From: an uncultured Clostridia bacterium
Lineage (GTDB): Bacteria > Bacillota > Clostridia > Christensenellales > Pumilibacteraceae
Direction of reading: 5' to 3'
NCBI GenBank assembly: GCA_944362615.1
Contig: CALVTM010000003.1
Location: forward strand, 78,080-142,079
Length of the DNA stretch: 64,000 nucleotides
Under the pieces are notes generated by a model. The model ran no database searches, was not told the DNA's origin, and saw nothing but the letters and a program-made list of their open reading frames with translations. Positions 37,201 to 41,395 of this stretch are shown one piece after another. Every line of letters begins with the position of its first letter. Position 1 is the first letter of the stretch. The translations under genes were made by a program, and so were the position numbers.

Positions 37201-37721
37201 TCGTCCTTCGGGAAGCCCGTCTTGCTGTACAACGAATAAGCAACGCCCTCTGCAATCAGGCTGTTGCGGCTTTCATCTTCCGTGAAATAGCCATTCTCGT
37301 CAAGATACCGCGCCACGCCCGACAACACTTTACTGTAATCGCGGCGGTTGCTTTCCGCATGAGACGTGCCATTCAGCTCGTCAAGACCGTGCAAAAGCCG
37401 GCGCATCGGATAGATGAGCCGGCGATAGCGTTTATCGCCGTGCGTGTCGTGCAGGTCATAGACGTATTGCTTGTCACCGTCTGCATTATAGAACTGTATG
37501 CCCCTGCGGTTTTTCGTAACGCGCCGCCCTATATCGTTCCATTCGTCGATATAGAAACAGATGGACGCTTTCGGACGGACAAGCACTATCTGACAGGCGT
37601 CGTGCAGTTCGATGTGCGGATTCTGCGCTGTAAAACGGTAAAAGTTTTTTAGTAGCTCTCCGTTTTCCAGCATCTCCGCTATCTGTTCATTGCGCGTTTT
37701 TCGTTCTGTTTTCTCTGCCAT
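25278..37721 (-). CDS. Giant polyvalent element protein: MutS-I-like, N6-methylase, helicase and prim-pol domains
   Basis: I start it at the ATG at 37721 (GGAGGAG upstream), giving 4147 residues; a longer frame overlaps the preceding gene. Domains: MutS-I-like mismatch-clamp domain near 273-357 (YMSAQRDKPDAVVLIRLGDFYEV, PMCGFPYH). Adenine methylase near 1170-1400 with EPAMGTGNFF and the catalytic loop NVPFGG in place of NPPY. Superfamily 2 helicase near 1850-2350 with GSGKS near 1878, DEAD and QRDGRGIRQGN. A second, weaker MutS-I-like unit is near 2690. Three tandem repeats of about 100 residues (FxMPxxxEYAGYxFY core) lie near 3550-3830. The NrS-1-like primase-polymerase has CIDLDHC near 3925 and SRNGLHIFG near 3957, followed by its helical domain near 4040. 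It is probably translocated or acts on incoming DNA to replicate, modify and remodel it. The 35-base overlap with the gene before it suggests coupling. Confidence 0.88.
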   Translation of the reverse strand: MAEKTERKTRNEQIAEMLENGELLKNFYRFTAQNPHIELHDACQIVLVRPKASICFYIDEWNDIGRRVTKNRRGIQFYNADGDKQYVYDLHDTHGDKRYRRLIYPMRRLLHGLDELNGTSHAESNRRDYSKVLSGVARYLDENGYFTEDESRNSLIAEGVAYSLYSKTGFPKDDGIALRGMPYGLDENARLFKEIYLLTELVKEDISAAYERRVNTPQVIDDIEEETVSDEHVLTSSSDKTEPFAAEEPAPPVSEGDLPDVRQKEEPKPPANPMYARYMSAQRDKPDAVVLIRLGDFYEVMGKRAREVSEWLNLTLTSRDVGLSERVPMCGFPYHVTEQYLQAILEHCGVYVLEPDAEPIYILSRAELSKSERSETAPVSEEEQPFDESELSELQEILSSELADGQAAERPVFTEIEDDEPNPFDEQEPEEEPDETDWEEAFAEPVPEEVKPAPKKDEKGIQDRKRKQKPQMSMFDMLDGGAEKNREDKFVDYCLKKEYSDYKLDYYDAYRKNLPVSEFVALFKRHYGEYSGQSDDEKWITNTTKGRTIERRDKEHPENNFTVNLKWPEVAVRIAELIENDDYLTADEKKEYARIVRFRNERENAKTDSERCKVIADQIVEYGTQKTYGEVFSEYPHFLEDYAQFYFEHKQEVDAVLAERKEVRSVNAPRDYLGMEVNVSFYIKYCPHWQEVLRGRLAREHRIQNFADGFTEDCASHYDTAPDGETIEWTVTPDEIGERDYLFIKDNRDEFIEYLQSKAGVVSAEFSMERIEISFDRDYIAGIAGGSIMPPGEHTRLVREIADKIVAEGTKNTSEGNWVHFFDEFGENDAFVQENAEEIAAELERRQEVSDVVLTPDAFDTNFYLDYCPNYIPKEDEEGFDDEQDEEYASANDSPKERQPFNRFKELSETDKAFIEQYSLRAHREPVTSPWDEVQHCATIAKGIYSVSTAGHGGIMIDAELAPYVLSPEALREGLREGGYYCYEEDAAIYIPLRELYDKGILKKTDRYFTDSYVVSDKDKKNGYVPYKTLTEAEKEEFIGQWSTTLDEDIAQWYPGYWQARQSAEQNAQNGKNTVLNSVLDQTDLGGAKTRFKNNVAAIRLAKFLHERNAAATDAERKTLAKYVGWGGLPQAFDETNRQWQKEYAELKSLLTSEEYEAAKGSVLNAHYTSEEVIDGIYAALERLGVKGNNRILEPAMGTGNFFGYMPKEIADGAKLYGVELDTVTGRIASKLYPQANVQIKGFEETNFPNDYFDIVVSNVPFGGYGVYDSEYSRHKFLIHDYFIAKSIDKVKPGGIVAVVTSKGTLDKLNPTARKYMAERAELFGAIRLPNTAFRQTANTEAVTDILFFKKRAEKISDTGGIEWLGTGKTKDGFEVNNYFIRHPEMVLGTFAKETGLYGAEGLTVKPDGRPLGEAIAAAVENLPQNVYENPDHAAADVAAMDDGAVFNVRPMCYAAVKGKLYMRVGDRLVLQEIPAFPKDAYSRLEGMIGIRDELRRVLDMQTKGCTDEELKRAQSVLSARYDSFVRKYGFLNGQTNARLFREDGDAALLFACETLSEDKTRATKADVFTKRTIRPYAVPTHTGDTLEALQICRNERGGVDIAYIEELTGKDYDTVTDELGDAIFRDPVSVKEGDKYSGYVTAEEYLSGKVVEKLRIARHFAAEDTAYARNVAALEKVQPEPLKADEISVRIGASWVDADYYKEFLMEILGIYGYYSDGLNIRYNTFDGSWKVERADHVRNNAGYRATETYGTNRANAFRLFEDCLNQRATQIFDTVEENGKEKRVLNKGETIAAREKQNKIKEAFADWIYADPNRREDLEKTYNRLFNQIRLPSYDGSFLKFPGMNPTIELRPHQKNAVARIAGTGNSTLLHHVVGSGKSYTMAASAMKLRQYGLAKKPMIVVPNHLVQQMASEFRTLYPTAKILIAGKEDLEKNKRQQFVSKVAMGDWDSVIIAQSSFAKIPVSQECQERKMREEIAKIEAAILEMRGEGGSRTAVKNLERIKKGREAILKKLTDSSKKDGVFIFENLGVDYLFVDEADAYKNLFLYTKMNNVSGISNAASARASDMQMKIEYIGELHGGDKGVVFATGTPISNSMAEMYVMQTYLQKHTLEELGINYFDAWAADFGETVTALEMAPSGQGYRARTRFAKFTNLPELMTLYRSFADVQTSDMVKLDVPEAERTTITLEPSEQTVQIAEEIAKRAERIYGGNVDPHIDNMLKVTSDGKKLALDIRCFDCFLKDEHCGKLDMCADNAAKVYAETTASRGTQLIFCDLSTPKKPYESYECGKDFDAYNDLKHKLIERGVPQNEIAFIHDAKTDKDKQALFDKMNEGKIRILIGSTEKCGAGTNVQRRLAALHHLDAPYRPRDLQQRDGRGIRQGNDNKTVKIFTYVTKRTLDSYCYQILENKQRFISQIESGSLTVREAEDIDETTLSYAEIKAITAANPKIKQKMELEAELARLRVLEGQYKKNLYSLQDKVYKDLPAQIRRQEQIVKNAQADEAAIKEKYNAEVFSVNVLGRTYTDKKEGAAALMDALRSNRYGVAVAEYGGLKISLNAPEALTSRSVTLTGSGEYVMEIAESELGLITRLDNFLKDFPEKRMRFAAKLEQLRSNLAVAEEELKKPFEHKGKIEEITKELSEINAELDLNKREEVVIDTDEETESEEETNFMALPQAGQEKQNPEKRSHRRMTERLYALYAERKSQKPDAVIFIKNGGYYETCDDDAKSLAFEYGFTAYEKELGGRQRTVAMLGYDDLDAAVSDMSDENRRVEIVEPENEIDREVDFLETENEAKAIAENESAELEPGGIVRYCGKDTENTAYAYVCGELNEQTFKEIAEYGDGADAFVIAADSAALDTRARSVVYLEIGREIQEEDLSGETSVIGKMQLAADNLAKERADRSMALYQSVRNSVLNEYAAFEKNAEDELPYRQRFYKAIADYFASGQHNLLSEQDVQKLMQGNGRIIERLYDYDWDGVSHDVGNATEMSVLIEYYNENTVSENADTEDKDYAAAVREQAGAFYERYKAEHPDYANNLGRNLIYRNMSEYLRQTDTLPYACFMALDRDGEEMLPRLAAFYEQNGDLALHTYRERQEVIEQYAEKFYPEVLRKANEPRYFGKGADGTAYYFLPDGLSQNTLSDIGNPAEGYVIAAPKCTLPEVRLEEYKITFLKTGRDIPDKAVYGTAETAKREMRMAAEKVRRNAETLERVAENARAALKELQADPNTERAGYKERFFAAYAEFIEDVDDYYLDGEDFAELVKDGSALTEQVYAYYMDTSDQINTEDWSELSELTKNYIDDRWKMQRAMTEDVPLYGNSFEYARANGEEELYRRSLQANIECRHEIEQAINKNFDGYRLNKGFERELVEKFGTERVAYVLASSVQSHDWDGRFSPETKAWAKDVAVREEMEHRRKFEVASHPAVLDGFIVRIRAMEKESKKEQKEMQEERYRTETARGLPVVHIERDKYGHDIAIVKRQKDYVVAVGYDVKDGTWAQGRYDFVSQESAQAFIDEKYKPQAENKWLTAKVSRDALIRRYDRHSFMRMPNSEYEGYTYNIYNSRVKESRQLVDMESDGRELCYELVFPADGEVTVKNRDGDEVVFPVQEFVEIIGGTSNKDYERRERADDMSWYAISVPQEALRGTYEKSSLFSMPADGEFAGYSFYIPNVFVEEDKRGENGNILITLPEDFNVTLKNRATDEELIVTAYDVFEACNGTKEENYVRTAQESSSERKTVKTVIPANAKIAEYKTQTLFKMPETGEYAGYCFYLFNDQLKPVDVGIEANLSENFEVLLRDNHNDRHTQLTAEEFKAVMDGAENEDFGSELNRPSETRIDKFNDREELLRKNLPPEMLTRPNWVIVRTRQNEEKGRPDKFLISPVTGKFAEIDNPETWTDFDTACKYAHENGGVSLAYALDGKDNICCIDLDHCFNGNRQLSDTAKEAWQACGDTYREISVSRNGLHIFGKTDGMDVRSFSKDGKLEFYQKSHFITVTGDRAGNSSSLANFDSLPIKGHLEEVCGKHAEWKGAGQGVEGLSSMSDRDVVEKACSAKNGATFKAYYEGQDLKHNHSNSDMALMTYLAFWCNGDVDQMLRINATSGLYRPEKSPEYYEHTAMKAVRENAERFQPKREQKSYKPRPANGADKGGK

Positions 37722-37998
37722 GTGCTTTGTTCTCCTCCGCTCCGAATGTCGCTTTTCGCACCCGCTCGCGCTCTTCCGGCGTAGCAAAATAGATAACGTC
37801 GAAAGCCGACTTTGCGCCCATGAAGTACACAAGCCTGCGGATCTGTTCTTCTTCAAACGGAGTTTTGTCTTTTATCATTCGCTTGAATACAGATACTCTC
37901 ATCCGCAACCTGTCCGCCACGATCACGGGATCGACCTTGCGGCTGTACAGCCAGCGGTGCATTGCGTTACTTTTCAAGGAATATTTCTTTTCCGTCAT
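37687..37998 (-). CDS. Small putative HTH protein upstream of the giant gene
   Basis: The protein has 103 residues. KSNAMHRWLYSRKVDPVIVADRLRMRVSVFKRMIKDKTPFEEEQIRRLVYFMG has the pattern of a lambda-repressor-like helix-turn-helix without close family identity. A basic tail (HGRENRTKNAQ) follows. Its stop lies 35 bases inside the giant gene and its start overlaps the stop of the previous gene by 1 base (TGATG). Likely a regulator or replication-associated DNA-binding protein. Confidence 0.65.
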   Translation of the reverse strand: MTEKKYSLKSNAMHRWLYSRKVDPVIVADRLRMRVSVFKRMIKDKTPFEEEQIRRLVYFMGAKSAFDVIYFATPEERERVRKATFGAEENKAHGRENRTKNAQ

Positions 37999-38258
37999 CA
38001 GTAAAGCGTGCCCCCGACCGATATGTACTTGCTTTTGAAACTTTGTAGCGTTTCGCCTTCCAAGTCTATGACGCGAAGCATGACAAGCGCGCCGAATTGG
38101 TTGTGGATCGCTTTTACAAGGTCATAACCGATCTTGCAACCGCGTTTCAAACAGCCGTATGCGCATTTTCCCGCACCGAGCTTTTTCATAAGCGCCTTGC
38201 CGTTGCGGTAGCCGTTTTGCCTTGCAAGAGCCTCAAACTCTTTGATTTTCAGTTTCAA
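37998..38258 (-). CDS. Small HTH-like protein with two cysteines
   Basis: I choose the TTG at 38258 because AGGAGGGG lies just upstream; a longer frame from 38321 has no ribosome site. The 86-residue protein (KLKIKEFEALARQNGYRNGKALMKKLGAG to IHNQFGALVML) looks like a divergent XRE-type helix-turn-helix. CAYGCLKRGC sits in the predicted recognition region, which could bind a metal or form a disulfide. No family assigned. It is the first gene of the short run leading into the giant gene. Confidence 0.6.
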   Translation of the reverse strand: MKLKIKEFEALARQNGYRNGKALMKKLGAGKCAYGCLKRGCKIGYDLVKAIHNQFGALVMLRVIDLEGETLQSFKSKYISVGGTLY

Positions 38259-38335
38259 TCTTGCCCCTCCTTTTGGCTTCGGATTTTTCCCTTCACTACT
38301 ATTGGACACTTGAAGGGGCAAGTGGCGGGGTATTT

Positions 38336-38770
38336 TTACGTCTTTTTGAAAAATTTTTCTAATTTTTTCATGGCAGCCGTAAAAGTTTCTTCCACCGATG
38401 AGTGATGTACTCCCTTTTTCTTGGCTATCTCACGCAGGGACAATTCCTCCCAAAAATGCAATACTATGACCTCGCGCTGCTTTTCGGTAAGGCACGAAAG
38501 CGCCGACCTGACTTGTGCGCGCAGTTCGGCTTTGCCTTCCGATTTTATTAAACTCTCCTCCGGCGACGGCGTTTCATCGGCAATATCAAAACCAACTTGC
38601 TCCGTCATCGCCTCTAACGAAGAATTCCGGAGCCTGTAACGCTTATCACGTTTATCTATCCGTTCAAAATCACGGTTTGCTTCGGCAACGGCTCTTTCCT
38701 CTTCTTCGCTCGTTATCTCTATCTTCGAGATTTTGTGGCGCGTGATCTGGTAAATAATTTTCTTTTTCAT
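38336..38770 (-). CDS. Sigma-70-family region-4 protein (Tn916 Orf7-like)
   Basis: The ATG at 38770 has GGAGG five bases upstream, giving 144 residues. The C-terminal half is a clear sigma region 4: LSCLTEKQREVIVLHFWEELSLREIAKKKGVHHSSVEETFTAAMKKL. The N-terminal half (YQITRHKISKIEITSEEE, then FERIDKRDKRYRLRN) matches the short sigma-like proteins of conjugative elements such as Tn916 Orf7. No region 2 is present, so it cannot replace a full sigma factor. In Tn916 this type of protein is needed for activation of transfer; the same role here is inferred. Confidence 0.82.
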   Translation of the reverse strand: MKKKIIYQITRHKISKIEITSEEEERAVAEANRDFERIDKRDKRYRLRNSSLEAMTEQVGFDIADETPSPEESLIKSEGKAELRAQVRSALSCLTEKQREVIVLHFWEELSLREIAKKKGVHHSSVEETFTAAMKKLEKFFKKT

Positions 38771-39076
38771 GATGTCCTCCGACTTTGATTTTTTTGAAAA
38801 TCGCCATCGGAAGATTGGGGCGCACCATGAAAAGAACGGCAACCGAAAAATCCCCGATAGCGCGGCTAAACGCTACCGGGGAAATCAAAAAAAAGAGTTT
38901 GAACGTGCAGATTTCCCCTATTCGGGTTTAACCTGCTGCTCAAACTCATACGTCCGTTCTATGCGGTATTCAGTTGCTTATTGCAGCGAAAAAAATATTC
39001 AGTTGTACGCGCCAATGCTCGCGCCTTATCCTGTCGGCTTATGCGGTCTGCCTGTACGCGCCTAAAATCGACCTAT
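38771..39076. other. 306-base intergenic region with short direct repeats and a terminator
   Basis: Between the sigma-like gene and the XRE gene. The decamers TATTCAGTTG (38967 and 38996) and TGTACGCGCC (39004 and 39053) each occur twice, and there is a hairpin listed separately. I see no gene in either strand with a ribosome site and coding character. The repeats could be regulator sites for the sigma-like gene. Confidence 0.5.
38852..38881 (-). terminator. Terminator or attenuator ahead of the sigma-like gene
   Basis: An 11-bp stem with one mismatch (CCCCGATAGCG with CGCTACCGGGG) and an 8-base loop. In minus-strand RNA the stem is followed by AUUUUUCGG. It would stop transcripts from the XRE gene about 80 bases before the sigma-like gene. 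Confidence 0.6.
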
Positions 39077-39310
39077 TCAATCGGTCACTTTGTCTTTATC
39101 AAAAAGCGGTGAGTTGAAAAATTCTTGCAGCGTGATCTGGAATCCTTCGCAAACACCGTAAATTGTAGCCAAAGTTACGGTTTCGCTCAAAGGTATGGTC
39201 GCAATCGTTGACCGAGGCACCCCGCCGTTCATCGCAAGGCGGTACATCGACATACCCTTTTCCTTCATCAGCTCTTTGATACGCGCAAACACAGCATCCA
39301 CAAGCCGCAT
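39077..39310 (-). CDS. XRE-family transcriptional regulator
   Basis: The protein has 77 residues and is essentially one helix-turn-helix domain: VFARIKELMKEKGMSMYRLAMNGGVPRSTIATI, then TVTLATIYGVCEGFQITLQEFF. GGAGG precedes the ATG. This compact form is common as the master switch of Clostridial conjugative elements. Upstream are GGCATA/TATGCC half-sites that recur near the recombinase. It likely represses or switches both. It is the rightmost gene I place inside the element. Confidence 0.88.
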   Translation of the reverse strand: MRLVDAVFARIKELMKEKGMSMYRLAMNGGVPRSTIATIPLSETVTLATIYGVCEGFQITLQEFFNSPLFDKDKVTD

Positions 39311-39343
39311 GGTTCAGACCTCCTTTTTTTTCGGTATAAAATT

Positions 39344-39416
39344 ATTATAGGAAATCTGAAAATTTTTATCGTTTGGCATACCAACGCATTGACAAGGCAA
39401 CGCAACGGTATGCCAA
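39344..39416 (-). promoter_or_regulatory. XRE gene promoter with long-spaced inverted repeat
   Basis: A minus-strand -10 (TATAAT at 39344-39349) has no good -35. Where the -35 should be lies the arm TTGGCATACC (39373-39382), paired with GGTATGCCAA (39407-39416), two arms 24 bases apart. A weak -35 beside an operator suggests an activated or autoregulated promoter. Similar half-sites occur at 7247-7262. Confidence 0.6.
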
Positions 39417-39438
39417 TGCAATGCCATGCCGACATATA

Positions 39439-39475
39439 AAAAGAGAGCCGCTGCACTTGGCAACAGCCCTCTTTT
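39439..39475 (-). terminator. Terminator of the MacB/lipoprotein/NEAT-like operon
   Basis: Two 15-base arms starting AAAAGAG and ending CTCTTTT pair fully in minus-strand RNA if three G-U wobbles are allowed, but not in plus-strand RNA, with a 7-base loop and a U-rich 3' arm. It begins 14 bases after the zinc-ribbon stop codon, so it closes the operon coming from the right. Confidence 0.65.
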
Positions 39476-39488
39476 GCTTTATTCCGAT

Positions 39489-39695
39489 TTACTTTTTATT
39501 CGGCGGCGAACTGTACGGAGCGACATGAACGATGCCGTTCTCGATTTCTATCCTGACGCGCTGGTGGCATTGTTCGCACTTTGTAACGCCGTTTATGACG
39601 CACTCTGCTTGAAGCAACGTCGCGGAACAGAACGGACAGCAGGCATATACTTTTTTGACCGGATCTTTGTACGTTTCCTTTTTTACATCGTTCAT
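39489..39695 (-). CDS. Small zinc-ribbon protein
   Basis: The start at 39695 is preferred over one 14 codons upstream, because AAAGGAG lies in front of it. The 68-residue protein has two cysteine pairs, CCPFC and CEQC, about 20 residues apart, as in a zinc ribbon. VRIEIENGIVHVA follows. It is cytoplasmic and ends the operon. Function unknown; a metal sensor or a nucleic-acid-binding protein are both possible. Confidence 0.7.
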   Translation of the reverse strand: MNDVKKETYKDPVKKVYACCPFCSATLLQAECVINGVTKCEQCHQRVRIEIENGIVHVAPYSSPPNKK

Positions 39696-39733
39696 CTTTG
39701 CTCTTGCTCCTTTGTTTTTCTTTCTCCGCCGGA

Positions 39734-40099
39734 TCATCGTTCGGCACCGTATTTGGATTTAATGACTGAAAACGTCTCTTCGGAAATGCAATGCTCTATA
39801 CGGCAGGCATCTTGCTCGGCGACTGCGGACGAAACGCCGAGCGCAACCAAAAATCTCGTGAGCACAATATGGCGCTCATACACATTTACGGCCACGGCTC
39901 TGCCCTCTTTCGTCAAAGCGATGCGATGGTCTTTATAGGTCACAAGTTGTGTTTCGACCAATCTTTTGACCGCCTTGCAGACCGATACTTTGGAAATTCT
40001 CATGGCATCCGCAAGATCGACTTCACGAATTGCTTTGCTTCGTTCGCTTAACCGCAATATCGTTTCCAGATACATTTCCGTTGATTCGTTTTTCAGCAT
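39734..40099 (-). CDS. DtxR/MntR-family metal-dependent regulator (copy 1)
   Basis: The protein has 121 residues. The winged helix (EMYLETILRLSERSKAIREVDLADAMRISKVSVCKAVKRLVE, then HRIALTKEGRAVAVNVYERH) and the dimerisation/metal helix (GVSSAVAEQDACRIEHCIS) follow the MntR layout. The metal ligands of the family (E in the first helix, H and E/C residues in VYERHIVLT and CRIEHCI) are conserved in type. There is no SH3-like third domain, as in MntR. It lies at the end of the operon carrying the NEAT-like protein and probably senses iron or manganese for it. Confidence 0.87.
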   Translation of the reverse strand: MLKNESTEMYLETILRLSERSKAIREVDLADAMRISKVSVCKAVKRLVETQLVTYKDHRIALTKEGRAVAVNVYERHIVLTRFLVALGVSSAVAEQDACRIEHCISEETFSVIKSKYGAER

Positions 40100-40123
40100 G
40101 ATTTCACCCTTTTCCCTGCCTTG

Positions 40124-41395
40124 TCATTGCGTTTTCTTGGCTTTCTTCTTTCTGCGGACAAGTATGACCGTAACCGTTACAGCCGCCGCGACGACGAGTA
40201 CGCACGCGACGAGGATCACGGCATACCCCCACATCGGCATGACGAACGCCACGCCGGGAATACAGACGATAAACGTTCCCGTCTTGTCCGTATCGAACCG
40301 CACATACCGTCCGTATCCGTCTGCGACGATTTCCATAAGCGTGCCATCCTCCGCCATGTGATAGACAACGACTTCGTTGCGGTCGTAGGTCATATCCGCC
40401 TGCAAATACAGCGTGATATTTCCGCTCGGCGTCGCCGCCGTGCCGTCCGACTGCACGAGCGAGATACCGAACACCTCGAAGTTGTCCGCTATGCCCGCCA
40501 TTTTATCTGCCGCCGTCGCAAAAACGCTGCTTCCCGACGTGATGCGGCTGGCAAGCAGCGACGTTCCCTCCGCAAGCACACCGTTTGCGTCCTCGAACTT
40601 TGCAAGTGTGCTGCCGCCAGCGGAGGAAGCGATCTTTACGTCGTATTCGGTATAGGACGGATTGCCGAGGTTGGTGAGATATGTATTGTTCTCCGCGCGG
40701 TACACAACATGGTACTCCCCTACGTTTTCCAGCGTTATGGAATTGTTCGTAATTGCTACGTCCGTCCGCTCGCCGCCCTGAACGTAATATGCCGAAATAC
40801 TCACGTCAAGGTTTTCGCTCCCCAGCGTTGCCGCGGCGGACGGGATGGGAAACACCGTTCCCCGCGCCGCTTCGTACTCCGCACCCGCGCTCGTTTCTAT
40901 CACGGGAACATACTCTGCGGGGCGTTCGCCGACGTCAACGTAATCTCCCGTGCGCGTTCCGGCAGCCAAATTCAGAGTGATGGAAAAATCCACCGTCATA
41001 TCCATCGGCACGATATACGCCGTAAAAGAAAGGCTGCCCTGCAAGCGTTCCGCGGACATGGTATAGGTGTAATACGTCCAGCCGTTCTCCATCCGCACGG
41101 TGTAACCGGTCTGCATATTGCCGCTTTCCAAAGCCATGTCCGATATGGACGAGCTGTGCCCGAAGGTCATGTAATAGTTTTCGCCGCTCTTTTCGACGGT
41201 AGCCGCGGACGAAAAATTATCCGCGCCCATTGCAAGTCCGTCTAAATTGACGGGAACGGAATACACGCCGTCCGAACCTTGTACGGGGCTTTCCGCATAT
41301 GCCGTAAGCCCACCGCTCGTAAGGACGGCAAACAGGCTCATCAGCATACACACGGCGGCTATGGCCGCAACAAAAAGGTTTCTTCTTTTCACCAT
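40124..41395 (-). CDS. Membrane-anchored surface protein with NEAT-like N-terminal domain
   Basis: The protein has 423 residues. It has a signal peptide (hydrophobic about 8-30, cleavage after AYA). The first domain (about 40-150) begins GSDGVYSVPVNLDGL and ends SFTAYIVPMDMTVDFSITLNL, which resembles the first and last strands of heme-binding NEAT domains. The canonical YxxxY heme tyrosines are not present, since the strand reads YIVPM. A second beta-rich region (160-260) and a third (270-360) follow. One membrane span (YAVILVACVLVVAAAVTVTVILV) and a basic tail RRKKKAKK end it, with no LPxTG signal. The start overlaps the large lipoprotein gene by 7 bases. Heme capture is an inference supported by the DtxR gene 24 bases downstream. 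Confidence 0.65.
   Translation of the reverse strand: MVKRRNLFVAAIAAVCMLMSLFAVLTSGGLTAYAESPVQGSDGVYSVPVNLDGLAMGADNFSSAATVEKSGENYYMTFGHSSSISDMALESGNMQTGYTVRMENGWTYYTYTMSAERLQGSLSFTAYIVPMDMTVDFSITLNLAAGTRTGDYVDVGERPAEYVPVIETSAGAEYEAARGTVFPIPSAAATLGSENLDVSISAYYVQGGERTDVAITNNSITLENVGEYHVVYRAENNTYLTNLGNPSYTEYDVKIASSAGGSTLAKFEDANGVLAEGTSLLASRITSGSSVFATAADKMAGIADNFEVFGISLVQSDGTAATPSGNITLYLQADMTYDRNEVVVYHMAEDGTLMEIVADGYGRYVRFDTDKTGTFIVCIPGVAFVMPMWGYAVILVACVLVVAAAVTVTVILVRRKKKAKKTQ

Larger units (their letters stand above)
5297..39310 (-). mobile_element. Integrative conjugative element with serine recombinase and MobL relaxase (ends approximate)
   Basis: A contiguous, mostly minus-strand block contains an integrase of the large serine type, excision and regulatory small genes, a type IV secretion set (VirB4, VirB6-like, pilins, VirD4), a relaxase with accessory protein, a candidate oriT, methyltransferases, antirestriction, a polyvalent replication protein and regulators. 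The left end is taken at the recombinase stop. The right end is placed after the XRE gene because a terminator at 39439-39475 closes the unrelated operon to its right. I found no convincing att repeat by eye, so both ends are estimates and the metal island to the right could be cargo. Confidence 0.7.

Noticed and set aside
37722..37856. A 45-residue N-terminal extension of the giant protein
   Set aside because: It overlaps another gene and has no ribosome site, whereas the ATG at 37721 has GGAGGAG.
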